This document shows positions 48,176 through 57,111 of a stretch of 64,000 bases of DNA, piece by piece. Origin of the DNA: Betaproteobacteria bacterium (GTDB lineage Bacteria > Pseudomonadota > Gammaproteobacteria > Burkholderiales > Burkholderiaceae_C); NCBI GenBank assembly GCA_025356445.1, contig JANXSZ010000001.1, forward strand, positions 104,559 to 168,558, written 5' to 3'. The translations under genes were made by a program, and so were the position numbers. The notes beneath the pieces are model-generated. The model was not told where the DNA came from, did not search any database, and saw only the letters and a program-made list of their open reading frames with translations. Position 1 is the stretch's first letter, and each line of letters opens with the position of its first letter.

Positions 48176-48823
48176 TTACGCCTTCGCTGTTGCAGTCGCC
48201 GCCTTGCGGTCCGCCACCACTTTTTGTGCGCTGGCGCGCTCACCCACCAGCTTCAAATAAGACTTGTAGTCGATGCCTGCGGCCAGCAGCAGGTCTTCAC
48301 CGTAAATCGCCTTACTCGTCATGCCCACCAAGGGAAGACTGGCAAACGCGGCGCAATCGGCCTGGGTGAAGGTGTCGCCCGCCACATAGGGTGCGAACTT
48401 GGCGATGCGCTTGAAGGCTGCGATGTTTTTGTCCAGCACGGTGCGCAACTGGGCCACTTTGTCATCGCTCAGTGCGCCACCGAAGAAGGCTTTGCCGTGC
48501 AGCTCGCGCGCCACCAGCTCCAGGTGCAAATCGACGAAAACGATGAGTTCGCGTACCTTCGCGGCAGCGAACGCATCAGCAGGCATCAAGGGTGGATTGG
48601 GGTACGCGGCTTCGATGTACTCCATGATGACCTGGCTCTCGCAAATACCGCCTTGGGGGGTACGAAGAAACGGGATTTTGGCCAGAGGCGAGTCGGCCAA
48701 CACGGCTTCATCGGTGCTCTTGGTGGGGACGTTCGCTTCGTCAAAAGGTACATTCTTTTCAAGCAGAGCGAGCTTGACTTTGTTGTAGTAGTTGGAAATG
48801 GGAGAGCCGCAGAGGGTGAGCAT
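48176..48823 (-). CDS. Glutathione S-transferase family protein
   Basis: A 215-residue GST: the N-terminal GSPISNYYNKVKLAL with the catalytic Ser/Tyr, the cis-Pro AKIPFL, and the Glu-Ser-Gln dyad GICESQVIMEYIE. The C-terminal helical domain has VAGDTFTQADCAAFASLP. It is distinct from the two GSTs at 4708 and 23646. Convergent with lspA, one base apart. Confidence 0.9.
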   Translation of the reverse strand: MLTLCGSPISNYYNKVKLALLEKNVPFDEANVPTKSTDEAVLADSPLAKIPFLRTPQGGICESQVIMEYIEAAYPNPPLMPADAFAAAKVRELIVFVDLHLELVARELHGKAFFGGALSDDKVAQLRTVLDKNIAAFKRIAKFAPYVAGDTFTQADCAAFASLPLVGMTSKAIYGEDLLLAAGIDYKSYLKLVGERASAQKVVADRKAATATAKA

Positions 48824-48988
48824 GGGAAAAGTCTCGTGAGTTTTGACGGCACCAGTTTAGGGGGCATGGCGGTGTCTGCATGGCACGCGGGAGACAAGTA
48901 AAAAGGATGGCATAAATACTGCTGGACAACGCAAAATAGGCTCTGCACCCGCGAGTCCACACCGCCCAGCCCACGAACCGAAGGCACG

Positions 48989-49644
48989 ATGAACATCCCT
49001 CACGCCCTGACCCAGCTCACCCCCTTCCACCCACGGCTGATCTCGTCGCTCAAAGGCTACACCAGCGCGCGGTTTTTGAAGGACGCAGAGGCCGGGTTGA
49101 CGGTAGGAATCGTCGCGCTGCCGCTGGCCATGGCGTTTGCAATTGCGTCGGGCCTGAAGCCTGAAGCCGGGCTGTGGACGGCGATCATCGGCGGTTTTCT
49201 GGTGTCGGCCCTGGGCGGCTCGCTGGTGCAGATTGGCGGGCCAGCGGGCGCGTTCAGCCTACGCTGACCATAGCGCTGCTGGGCGCCATTGAATCGCTGC
49301 TGTGTGCCAGCGTGGCCGACCAGCTCAGCCACCTGCCGCCGCACGACTCGAACCAGGAACTGATGGCACAGGGCGTGGCGAACATGGTGGTGCCGTTTTT
49401 TGGCGGGATGCCCGTCACGGGCACCATCGCCCGCACCGTGACCAACCTGCGCGCTGGAGCAACGTCCCCGGTAGCAGGCATCGTCCACGCGGTGGCGCTG
49501 GACACCACCGGGCTGGACGCCTTGAACCCGGTGCTGGAGGCCGTGCTGGCCCGGGGTGGCTCGCTTTGCGTGTGCAACCTGAACCCCCAGCCACGCTCGC
49601 TGATGGAGCGCTCGGGCCTGGGGGCGAAGCTGACGCTCAGTTAA
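48989..49644 (+). pseudogene. SulP-family anion transporter remnant with two internal deletions
   Basis: The first 90 residues ([30 protein letters not shown], then [14 protein letters not shown]) are the start of a SulP transporter. After base 49260 the frame changes and the match resumes at [20 protein letters not shown], about 170 residues further on in intact relatives, through TGTIARTVTNLRAGA to AGIVHA. It then jumps directly to the STAS-domain segment LDTTGLDALNPVLEAVLARGG, LNPQPRSLMERSGLG. Normal SulP proteins are about 550 residues, so most of the membrane domain is lost. Not functional. Confidence 0.85.
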
Positions 49645-49645
49645 A

Positions 49646-49675
49646 TTACTTCAAATTTAATAGCTACTCAAGCGC
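49646..49675. repeat. Dispersed palindromic repeat copy 7
   Basis: A degenerate core ATTACTTCAAATTTAATAGC (49646-49665) is followed by TACTCAAGC. The string TAGCTACTCA is shared with the copy at 62768. It lies directly behind the SulP remnant. Confidence 0.5.
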
Positions 49676-49718
49676 ACCTGTATTGCGTTTAAAGGAAATT
49701 TTGTCGTCAACCGCAGTG

Positions 49719-50222
49719 TCACCGTGCCTCAGCCTGCGGATCGTCAATTGAGCCGGTGGACACCACCCGCATGTCGCGGTTAAAGACCACGGTGAACAGC
49801 TTGGGTTGCATAGGTTGCTGCACCCAACGCCAGTCGTAGTGGGTTTCTTGCTTGAGGGCAAAGGTCATGGTCTTGGCGGGCTTGCCCAGCATTTTGCGCA
49901 CATCTTCCATCATCATGCCGGGCTCGATTTTGGCGAAGTTTTGAGGCGTCAGCACCTGGCGCAATGCGCTCATCTTGCCATCGGGGCCGATGGAAATCAT
50001 GTAGTTGGTGCTGCCATTGGGTTGGCGGTTGTACTCAAAGATGCGGGTCTCGCCAGCGCCATCCCACACTTTCTCGGGCTGGCCAAACTTGGCACGCACA
50101 TCAGCCTCGGTGGAAATCCCCTCCTCCAACTCTTGGATGCGCTGCGAATCGCAGCCCCATAAACCCAGCAGGGCCGCTAAACTGAACATAAGCAGGCCTT
50201 TCGCAACATAACCCTTGCACAT
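49719..50222 (-). CDS. BamE-like (SmpA/OmlA) lipoprotein with two repeats
   Basis: A 167-residue lipoprotein (lipobox GLWGC, Cys24). ELEEGISTEADVRAKFGQPEKVWD and KIEPGMMMEDVRKMLGKPAKTM are two copies of the SmpA/OmlA motif, so it has a tandem BamE-like architecture rather than the single domain of BamE. Probably outer-membrane; it may not be the true BamE. AAGGAATTCCACC precedes ATG 50222. Confidence 0.82.
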   Translation of the reverse strand: MCKGYVAKGLLMFSLAALLGLWGCDSQRIQELEEGISTEADVRAKFGQPEKVWDGAGETRIFEYNRQPNGSTNYMISIGPDGKMSALRQVLTPQNFAKIEPGMMMEDVRKMLGKPAKTMTFALKQETHYDWRWVQQPMQPKLFTVVFNRDMRVVSTGSIDDPQAEAR

Positions 50223-50313
50223 GGTGGAATTCCTTGGTGGTGACGCTGAATGCGTAAAGATGAACCCAAGCCTAACGGCTGAGGCCGGTAAAATAGCGAC
50301 AAAGGTTTACAAC

Positions 50314-50529
50314 ATGTCCATCCTCAGCGCCATTTTTCAACGTCCTCACTATAAATCTGAGATCAGTCAGTTCATTGACCAGATGAAAGCCCAAAAACCC
50401 ACCCTGGAAGCCGAGCAACTGGCAGGCCGTGCACTGCTGTGGGACAAACAGGTTGACCGCAGCGCCCAAGCCGATTTTCTGGACGCCAAAGAACCCCAGA
50501 AACCTTACGTCTACCAGACCAAGGTTTGA
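50314..50529 (+). CDS. DUF3460 protein
   Basis: A 71-residue hydrophilic protein: FQRPHYKSEISQFIDQMKAQKP and GRALLWDK are the DUF3460 signature, a family restricted mostly to Burkholderiales. Function unknown. The start at ATG 50314 matches the family. The frame upstream is spurious. Its stop overlaps the start of scpA. Confidence 0.85.
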   Translation: MSILSAIFQRPHYKSEISQFIDQMKAQKPTLEAEQLAGRALLWDKQVDRSAQADFLDAKEPQKPYVYQTKV

Positions 50530-51353
50530 CGCAGGACGACACGCTCCTCACCGCTATGCCCCTGGTCGTAGACCGGGTGGCCATGGCACGCCTTTACGGC
50601 GAACCCCTGTTCGCGCTGCCGAACGACCTCTACATCCCGCCCGACGCACTGGAGATTTTCCTGGAGGCCTTTGAAGGCCCGCTGGACTTGCTGCTGTACC
50701 TGATCCGCAAGCAAAATTTCAACATCCTCGACATCCCCATGGCGGCGCTCACGCGCCAGTACCTGAGCTATGTAGACGAGATTCGCACCCGCAATCTGGA
50801 GCTGGCTGCCGAATACCTGCTGATGGCCGCGATGCTGATCGAGATCAAATCGCGCATGCTGCTGCCCCCCAAAAAGGTCGCTGAAGGGGCAGAACCTGAA
50901 GACCCCCGTGCCGCGCTGGTACGCCGCTTGCTGGAATACGAGAAGATGAAGCTCAGCGCCGCGCGCCTGAACGCCCTGCCTCAGTTTGGCCGCGATTTTT
51001 TGCGCGCCGATGTGTTCATCGAACAAGCGCTGCAGCCCCGCTTCCCGGATGTCAACGTGGACGAGCTGCGCGATGCCTGGGCGTCCATCATGAAGCGTGC
51101 CAAGCTCATCCAGACCCACAAAATCACCCGCGAAGAACTCAGCGTGCGCGAGCATATGACGCTGGTGCTCAAGGCGCTGCAAGGGCACAAGTTTGTCGAG
51201 TTTGAAAAGCTGTTTGACGCGACCAAAGGCGTGCCGGTGCTGGTCGTCACCTTCATCGCGCTGCTGGAGCTGGGTAAAGAAACGCTGGTAGAAATCACCC
51301 AGGCCGAAGCATTTGCCCCGATTTACGTGCGGCTGGCGTATTCACCGCTCTGA
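50526..51353 (+). CDS. scpA: Segregation and condensation protein A
   Basis: A 275-residue kleisin that bridges the SMC heads in chromosome condensation. FEGPLDLLLYLIRKQNFNILDIPM is the N-terminal helical signature, AAMLIEIKSRMLLP follows, and the C-terminal winged helix contains VVTFIALLELGKE. The start is a TTG overlapping the DUF3460 stop, but an ATG ten codons later (50556) may be used. scpB is not adjacent. Its 3' end overlaps the convergent regulator by 12 bp. Confidence 0.93.
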   Translation: MTQDDTLLTAMPLVVDRVAMARLYGEPLFALPNDLYIPPDALEIFLEAFEGPLDLLLYLIRKQNFNILDIPMAALTRQYLSYVDEIRTRNLELAAEYLLMAAMLIEIKSRMLLPPKKVAEGAEPEDPRAALVRRLLEYEKMKLSAARLNALPQFGRDFLRADVFIEQALQPRFPDVNVDELRDAWASIMKRAKLIQTHKITREELSVREHMTLVLKALQGHKFVEFEKLFDATKGVPVLVVTFIALLELGKETLVEITQAEAFAPIYVRLAYSPL

Positions 51354-52604
51354 ATCTGCCGCAGACAGGCTGTTGGCCACCGCACTCCCCTGCAACTTGC
51401 GGTAAAGCGTTCCGCGCGAGACACCCAACGCCCTGGCTGCTTTGGAAATATTACCCGAGCAGGCCAGCAGCGTGCTTTCAATCAGCTGGAGACTGTGGTC
51501 TTCCAGCGTGGCAGGAGACACCAGGGCTGTCGGCTCCGGAACCGACCCCAGAGGATGGAGCGACGGCTGGGATTCAGGCGCTAATGCCACAGCGTGGGCC
51601 ACAGCATGGCCAAAATCCACACCATCGCGGGCCTGCAATACCGCTTGCACCCACACCCCCAAGCCACTGGGCAAACGCAGCGGTTGCGGGGAAGACGTGC
51701 GTACCCGTTGCAGCAGCTGCGCCAAGCCGAGGTTGAACACCGTCTCCACACCGCATGGCAAGGTGCCAGACGGCGTGCTGGTTAACCGGGCGGCTACATT
51801 GTTCAGCCAAGCCACTTGGCCATCGGCGGTGATGCCCGCTAACGCTTCCATGGGTGTCCCCAACAACGTAGCATTAGCCTGAAAGCGCAAGATCAGGTGC
51901 TCTTGCGATTGCGTTTGCAGCAGCCGGTTTTCGATCATGGTGGCATACATGCCCACGACCGAAGCGGCATCAAAACCAAACGCCCGTGCCTCGATGGTCA
52001 AATCCAGAACGGCGGCCAACCGGCCCTGCACATCGCGAATCGGGGCCGCTGCGCATTGGAAGGTTTGCAGACAGTCAAAAAAATGCTCCGCCCCTGTCAC
52101 CACACAGGCTTGCCCAGTTTTGGCCACGATGCCAGGAGCCGTGGTGCCTACAGCCCCCTCGGCAATGTTGACACCCACCCGCGATGCCATGCTCAACAGC
52201 GGCTGCGCACACGCAAACGGGTTTTGTGTCGCATGAACAATGACGCCTTGCGGGTCGGTCAGCAGCACACGGCAATCGGTGCCGACCAACGAGGCTTCCA
52301 GCTGCGACAGCTCAGGGCTGGCCGCCTCCAGCAACTCCCGGTTCAAGCGCAAAGTGGCATGCAAGCGGCTGGAGGTGACGGCGTTGAAAGCCAGTCGTGT
52401 GGAAGTGGGTTCATGCGAGGCATGACAGCGCATCCACGACTGAATCACTGCCTCACCCACCAGGCCTGAAGGCCGGGTACCTTCTTCAAAAAACTGCTGT
52501 CGCGCCAAAGCGGTACGCTGGGCGACTGTCTGAAAAAAGAGCTGGCGAGGCATACTGCCGCTGGCGTTAGGCATGGAAGACATGGTGAATGAAAGGTGAT
52601 TCAC
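51342..52604 (-). CDS. AcoR-like transcriptional regulator without AAA+ domain
   Basis: A 420-residue regulator. The N-terminal GAF region (about 80-225; NIAEGAVGTTAPGIVAKTGQAC, FQCAAAPIRDVQGRLAAVLDL) is that of the AcoR/MimR family. A PAS-like part follows (TADGQVAWLNNVAARL, about 255-340), and the last 50 residues are a Fis-type helix-turn-helix (CSGNISKAARALGVSRGTLYRKL). The AAA+ ATPase that lies between these parts in sigma-54 activators is absent (AcoR itself is about 650 residues). So it cannot be a normal sigma-54 activator. Divergent from the quinoprotein operon, which it probably controls. Confidence 0.82.
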   Translation of the reverse strand: MNHLSFTMSSMPNASGSMPRQLFFQTVAQRTALARQQFFEEGTRPSGLVGEAVIQSWMRCHASHEPTSTRLAFNAVTSSRLHATLRLNRELLEAASPELSQLEASLVGTDCRVLLTDPQGVIVHATQNPFACAQPLLSMASRVGVNIAEGAVGTTAPGIVAKTGQACVVTGAEHFFDCLQTFQCAAAPIRDVQGRLAAVLDLTIEARAFGFDAASVVGMYATMIENRLLQTQSQEHLILRFQANATLLGTPMEALAGITADGQVAWLNNVAARLTSTPSGTLPCGVETVFNLGLAQLLQRVRTSSPQPLRLPSGLGVWVQAVLQARDGVDFGHAVAHAVALAPESQPSLHPLGSVPEPTALVSPATLEDHSLQLIESTLLACSGNISKAARALGVSRGTLYRKLQGSAVANSLSAADSER

Positions 52605-52754
52605 GGCGCTTCAGGAGGGCACGAAAAACACGCCTTGCCGCAGTTGCACAGAGGGCCTGAAGGTGCGCGATCTTAGGCGAATTAACCGCTGTTGACCAAG
52701 AGGGTTTTGGTTTACCCGACAACAAATCACGCACGACAAGTGCATCCCGGAAAG

Positions 52755-52775
52755 AGTGTTCCGCAATGGAACACT
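52755..52775. promoter_or_regulatory. Inverted repeat upstream of the quinoprotein operon
   Basis: The arms AGTGTTCC (52755-52762) and GGAACACT (52768-52775) are perfect over 8 bp with a 5-nt spacer. They lie in the 295-bp gap (52605-52899) between the divergent regulator and dehydrogenase. Such TGTTCC-type repeats suit the Fis-type HTH of AcoR-like regulators. I found no convincing -24/-12 (GG-N10-GC) promoter. Confidence 0.6.
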
Positions 52776-52899
52776 ATCGCGACAGGGTATTCCCGAAGGT
52801 TGCGACGGGCTGATTTTTCGCCACACTGCCAAGGTCTGTACTGCGAAGGTGATGGCCTTGTTACGCAGCGCAGCAGATCAACATAACTGGAGACAAAGC

Positions 52900-54579
52900 A
52901 TGGTTCAGATTCGTTCGCTGGTGGGTGGTGTTGCAGGTGGCGTGATGGCAGTGGCGCTGATGGCTGGTGCACAGGCCCAAAGTCTGGAAGCACTCAAGCA
53001 AGATGCCAAAAGCACCGACGATGTGCTCACCTATGGCATGGGCTACAACAACCAGCGCTACAGTCCGTTGAAGCAGATCAACAGCCGCAATGTGGCCAAC
53101 ATGACGGCCAAGTGGAGCTACAGCCTGAACAACCCGCAAGGCCAGGAATCCCAGCCCATCGTGTTTGACGGTGTGATGTACGTCACCACCCACAACACCA
53201 CCGTAGCGCTTGACCCGCTCACCGGCAAACAGCTCTGGAAGCAAGACATCGAGCTGCCGCAAGACGTGTTCAAAATGGCCTGCTGCGGCATTGTGAACCG
53301 GGGTGCCGCCATTTTTGACGGCAAGCTGTTCCGTGCCACGCTGGACGCCCACATCATTGCGCTGGACGCCAAAACCGGCAAGCAGCTCTGGAAAAGCAAG
53401 GCCGCCGACTACAAAGATGGCCAAGCCATGACCGGTGCCCCGCTGATCGCCAATGGCGTCGTCATCACCGGTATTGCTGGCGGCGAATACGGCACACGCG
53501 GCTTTATTGATGGCTGGGAACCCGCCACCGGCAAAAAGCTGTGGCGCATTTACACCACGGCTGCACCGGGTGAAAAGGGGGGTGACACCTGGCCTGGTGA
53601 CACCGCCATGAAGGGTGGCGCACCCAGCTGGCTGACCGGTGCATACGATCCGGAACTTGACCTCGTCTACTGGGGCACGGGCAACGGTGGCCCGTGGAAT
53701 GCAGAGGCCCGCAAGGGCGACAACCTGTACGTGGATTCGGTACTGGCGATTCGCCCCAGCACAGGCGAGCTGGTGTGGCATTACCAGTTCTCCCCCAACG
53801 ATCTGTACGACTACGACGCGACAGAAGTCGGCATGCTGGTGGACATGAAGATCAACGGCGAAAACAAGAAAGTGCTGACACAAGCCAACCGCAACGGCTT
53901 CTTTTATGTGCTCGACCGCACCAATGGCAAACTGCTGGCCGCCAACCCGTATGTAAAGGTCAACTGGGCTGACAAGATCGACTTGACCACCGGTCGCCCG
54001 GTAGAGTCTGACGTGACCAAGCGCATCCGTGCAGGCGGTGATGAAGAAGTCTGGCCTTCGGTGGTGGGTGGCAAGAACTGGAACCCTATGTCGTGGAACC
54101 CCTCCACGGGCTTGGCCTACGCCAACACCCTCAACATGAGCTGGCCCTACCAGCTGGCCAAGCCAGAATACAAACGTGGGGAGTGGTACTTGGGGGTCAA
54201 CTTCCGGGGTGTCACCATGCCCAAAGACCAGCCCCACGGCTACCTGAGCGCTATTGACCCGATGACCGGCAAGAGCAAATGGCAAATGGCGTGGCCTGGT
54301 CAGCCCAGCATGGCGGGCACCTTGTCCACAGCCGGTGACTTGGTGTTCACCGGTGCTGCAACAGGTGAGTTCATGGCCGTGAACGCCAGCACGGGCGAAA
54401 AGCTGTGGCAGTTCCAAACCGGCTCAGGCATCATCGGCCTGCCTGTCACGTGGTCGCACAACGGTAAACAATACGTCTCGGTCGTCTCGGGTGCTGGCGG
54501 CGTCTGGGGCCTGCTGGGCGACGAGCGCATGGCCAGTGTGCCCGCTGGAGGCTCGGTGTGGACATTCGAGGTGCGTTGA
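52900..54579 (+). CDS. PQQ-dependent alcohol dehydrogenase, probably lanthanide-type (XoxF/ExaF-like)
   Basis: A 559-residue periplasmic quinoprotein. After a signal peptide (to AQAQS) it has the eight-bladed propeller: W-motif blades (ALDPLTGKQLWK and related), the vicinal disulfide CC at 128-129, metal ligands Glu196 (GIAGGEYG), Asn262 (GTGNGG) and Asp304. The loop reads Asp304-Tyr-Asp306; the extra Asp marks lanthanide-dependent enzymes, where calcium types have Ala, Ser or Thr. It oxidises alcohols and passes electrons to a cytochrome c. CTGGAGAC precedes the ATG. Confidence 0.9.
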   Translation: MVQIRSLVGGVAGGVMAVALMAGAQAQSLEALKQDAKSTDDVLTYGMGYNNQRYSPLKQINSRNVANMTAKWSYSLNNPQGQESQPIVFDGVMYVTTHNTTVALDPLTGKQLWKQDIELPQDVFKMACCGIVNRGAAIFDGKLFRATLDAHIIALDAKTGKQLWKSKAADYKDGQAMTGAPLIANGVVITGIAGGEYGTRGFIDGWEPATGKKLWRIYTTAAPGEKGGDTWPGDTAMKGGAPSWLTGAYDPELDLVYWGTGNGGPWNAEARKGDNLYVDSVLAIRPSTGELVWHYQFSPNDLYDYDATEVGMLVDMKINGENKKVLTQANRNGFFYVLDRTNGKLLAANPYVKVNWADKIDLTTGRPVESDVTKRIRAGGDEEVWPSVVGGKNWNPMSWNPSTGLAYANTLNMSWPYQLAKPEYKRGEWYLGVNFRGVTMPKDQPHGYLSAIDPMTGKSKWQMAWPGQPSMAGTLSTAGDLVFTGAATGEFMAVNASTGEKLWQFQTGSGIIGLPVTWSHNGKQYVSVVSGAGGVWGLLGDERMASVPAGGSVWTFEVR

Positions 54580-54947
54580 ACGTGCGTGCCGTGTTACAAC
54601 AGATAAAGCAGATCCGCCCTGCAGTGATCGCAGGCTGCGTGACCCTGGTTCTGGCCGGTGTCACGCAGGCCCAAACTGCGCCCACAGCACGGTTCCCCCT
54701 GGTTTCCATTGAAAAGGGCAAAGCCCTTTTCGAGCGCACCTGTGCACAGTGCCATGGGCGCAACATGGTGAATGCAGGCACCACGGTGTATGACCTGAGG
54801 CGCTTTCCTGTGGACGATCCTGATCGGTTTGTGCAGTCTGTCACCAAAGGCAAAGGCAATATGCCGTCGTTTGGCGAAACCTTCGCCGCAGATGAGGTGA
54901 AGCTGTTGTGGGCCTACGTGGGCTCTCGCGGTGGAAAGGAACCCTGA
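54558..54947 (+). CDS. Cytochrome c (electron acceptor of the alcohol dehydrogenase)
   Basis: A 129-residue class I cytochrome. A signal peptide is followed by the heme motif CAQCH (62-66) and the axial Met102 in GKGNMPSFG. The start is a GTG at 54558 with GGAGG 6 nt upstream, inside the dehydrogenase gene, giving a 22-bp overlap; a later GTG (54582) is also possible. Next to XoxF-like enzymes this position is that of XoxG/PedF, the first electron acceptor. Confidence 0.87.
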   Translation: MDIRGALNVRAVLQQIKQIRPAVIAGCVTLVLAGVTQAQTAPTARFPLVSIEKGKALFERTCAQCHGRNMVNAGTTVYDLRRFPVDDPDRFVQSVTKGKGNMPSFGETFAADEVKLLWAYVGSRGGKEP

Positions 54948-54951
54948 GCGT

Positions 54952-55869
54952 ATGAAACGTTTTTCATGGGCACTGCCCGCCGCCTGGCTGCTGGCAGCAG
55001 CACCGGCTCTGTGGGCAGCAGAACCTCTGTCGGTGTGCATGAGTGCGGACAGTCCACCGCAATCGTCTGCCAAGCCCAAAGGCGCCGTCACGGGCTTTGA
55101 CGTTCGACTGGCAGAGGCCATGGCCACCGCACTGGGCCGTGAACTGAAACTTATCCCCTTTGATTCTGAGTATGAAAAGGAATCTACCCTGGCGCACGAG
55201 GTCAACGCATTGCTGTCCTCAGGCGTGTGTGATTTGGTCAGTGGTTTTCCGCTGATGCAAGCGGACTTTGGCCCCCCCTCGCGCGCCACGGCACGCACGC
55301 CGGACTACCCCGGGGCAAAACGCAAGCGCGAACGCCCGTTCATCCCATTGGGGTCGTTGATGGCAAGCCGCGCCTACCAGGCCAGCACGTTGGTCGTCGT
55401 ACTAAGGCCAGATGCGCCGCCCGTCAACGCCTTGCTGGATTTGCGGGGCCGCAAAATAGGTGCTGTACCCGGCACACTGGGAGGAACACTGGTCAATCTG
55501 TACAGCAACGGCGCCTTGCGTGCGGGCATGGTGTCGCTCACCCAGCGCGAAGATACCTGGATGGCGCTGGAATCAGGCCGTGTAGATGCCCTTATCGTCC
55601 CCAGCGCAACGTATGACGCCTACCGATTGGAAAAGCCACAGACACCATTGACGCTGGGCGCCTACCGGCGTCCTGTAGGCATCAACCTGGGGTTCGTCGC
55701 CCTGGCTACGCAATCCGCATTGCTGGCAACCGTCAACCAGGTCATTGAGCACGCGCTGGCGGACGGCAGCGTACAGCGCTGGGCCAGCGTTGAAGGGTTG
55801 AGTTGGCAGCACCCCACATCACCCGACATCGCCGCAGGGCTGTCGCTGCAAGGGCTGGTGGCAGACTGA
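54952..55869 (+). CDS. Periplasmic solute-binding-like protein of the quinoprotein operon (XoxJ/MxaJ-like)
   Basis: A 305-residue exported protein. A signal peptide (to LWAAE) precedes a SBP_bac_3-type fold: LSVCMSADSPPQSS, GFDVRLAEAMATALGRELKLIPFDSEY and later LRGRKIGAVPGTLGGTLVNLYSNGAL. Associates with PQQ dehydrogenases in methylotroph clusters (XoxJ/MxaJ), where a role in enzyme activation has been suggested. A basic insertion (PGAKRKRERP, about residues 122-131) is unusual. GGAAAGGA precedes ATG 54952. The operon ends here. Confidence 0.82.
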   Translation: MKRFSWALPAAWLLAAAPALWAAEPLSVCMSADSPPQSSAKPKGAVTGFDVRLAEAMATALGRELKLIPFDSEYEKESTLAHEVNALLSSGVCDLVSGFPLMQADFGPPSRATARTPDYPGAKRKRERPFIPLGSLMASRAYQASTLVVVLRPDAPPVNALLDLRGRKIGAVPGTLGGTLVNLYSNGALRAGMVSLTQREDTWMALESGRVDALIVPSATYDAYRLEKPQTPLTLGAYRRPVGINLGFVALATQSALLATVNQVIEHALADGSVQRWASVEGLSWQHPTSPDIAAGLSLQGLVAD

Positions 55870-55913
55870 GGCGCGGAGGCTCCAGACGCCTAGCGCGTTC
55901 AGCAGCCGCCACA

Positions 55914-57107
55914 TCACCCCTTTTCGGCTTGGACTACGGCGTCGTAACTGACCACCTGGTTACGCCCCAGCGCCTTGGCTTTGTACAGTGCCACATCCGC
56001 TTGGTGCAGCAGGGTATCTTCCGACAAAGTGGGCGCTATCGTTACCACCCCAATACTCACAGTCAGCACCCGTTTACCCTGGGGTTTACCGGCCGTCACC
56101 GCCCATTGAAAAGGTGTGCTGGCGATAGTGGCACGCAGCGTGTCCAGCGCACCACAGGCTTGCGTCAAGGTGGTGGAAGGCATCAGCACGGCAAACTCTT
56201 CACCACCCATGCGGGCAATAAAATCGGTATTGCGCAGCCCTTCACGCAAAAGTCTGGCCACATGGCGCAAAGCCAAATCACCGATGTCATGCCCTTCGTC
56301 GTCATTGATGCGCTTGAAATGGTCAATGTCCACCATGGCAACTGCCAGAGAGGTACCGGCGCGACGGCTCTGAGCGGCTTCATGGGCAAGCTGTTCAGTG
56401 CCTGCACGGCGGTTGGGTAAACCGGTGAGCGCGTCGCTCATGGCCAAGGATTGCAGACGCAGCACATAGTCTTCACTGGCAACCGCAGTCATCAGCACAA
56501 TCCACATGGCGATAGCGACGCAACTGCCCATAACCAGTATGCGTAAAAAATAAATCCATGTGGGATTCAATGCCTCTATCGAGGAATGCTCTGGCCAACT
56601 TTTAAATTCAAAAAAGACAAATAAACCACTGCTGGCCAGCATGAAAAGCACGCACCAACGCCACTCGGAAAGCCGGTACAAAGGCAAACTCAGCACCGTA
56701 ATCAACAGCAGGTAATAGTGCACGGAGAGCACCGTACCTTGGCCCGCCACAACGATGGCGCAGATTTCCACCAAAATCACCGTGAAGATACAGGCCCGGG
56801 CGGTAAGGTAGCGGCCCTGTGAATTCAGCCAAAAAGTGAGCCCGGTCAACAGCGCAAAGGGCCATTGCACCAAACCTGAGAGGATCAGACCCCATGTGCC
56901 AGTCGCTAAAAACAAAACGTTGAACACTACGTTAGAGAGCAGCGCGATCATGGCGGACACGTTGACAAAAATAACCTTCAGCCGGTCAGCAGGTTCAATG
57001 CCCTCCACGGCACCGATGGTGGCCCAATGGCGCAGCCACCGCCAGAGTAAGGGTAGGCGGGCCAATGGCCGTGAAGAGGATGGAGACGAAGAAGGTGCTT
57101 TGGCCAT
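55914..57107 (-). CDS. Membrane diguanylate cyclase (GGDEF)
   Basis: A 397-residue protein: about five transmembrane helices (residues 45-220) followed by a GGDEF domain. The active-site loop is GGEEF in ARMGGEEFAVLMP, preceded by the I-site RNTD five residues upstream. SDALTGLPNRRA is the start of the catalytic domain. It makes cyclic di-GMP and is probably subject to product inhibition. The start ATG 57107 is 4 bp behind the paralogue. A longer frame upstream overlaps that gene and is rejected. Confidence 0.9.
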   Translation of the reverse strand: MAKAPSSSPSSSRPLARLPLLWRWLRHWATIGAVEGIEPADRLKVIFVNVSAMIALLSNVVFNVLFLATGTWGLILSGLVQWPFALLTGLTFWLNSQGRYLTARACIFTVILVEICAIVVAGQGTVLSVHYYLLLITVLSLPLYRLSEWRWCVLFMLASSGLFVFFEFKSWPEHSSIEALNPTWIYFLRILVMGSCVAIAMWIVLMTAVASEDYVLRLQSLAMSDALTGLPNRRAGTEQLAHEAAQSRRAGTSLAVAMVDIDHFKRINDDEGHDIGDLALRHVARLLREGLRNTDFIARMGGEEFAVLMPSTTLTQACGALDTLRATIASTPFQWAVTAGKPQGKRVLTVSIGVVTIAPTLSEDTLLHQADVALYKAKALGRNQVVSYDAVVQAEKG

Positions 57108-57111
57108 CGGG

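Noticed and set aside
52605..52899. Sigma-54 promoter in the quinoprotein gap
   Set aside because: Several GG and GC pairs occur, but none has the required 10-nt spacing with good flanks.
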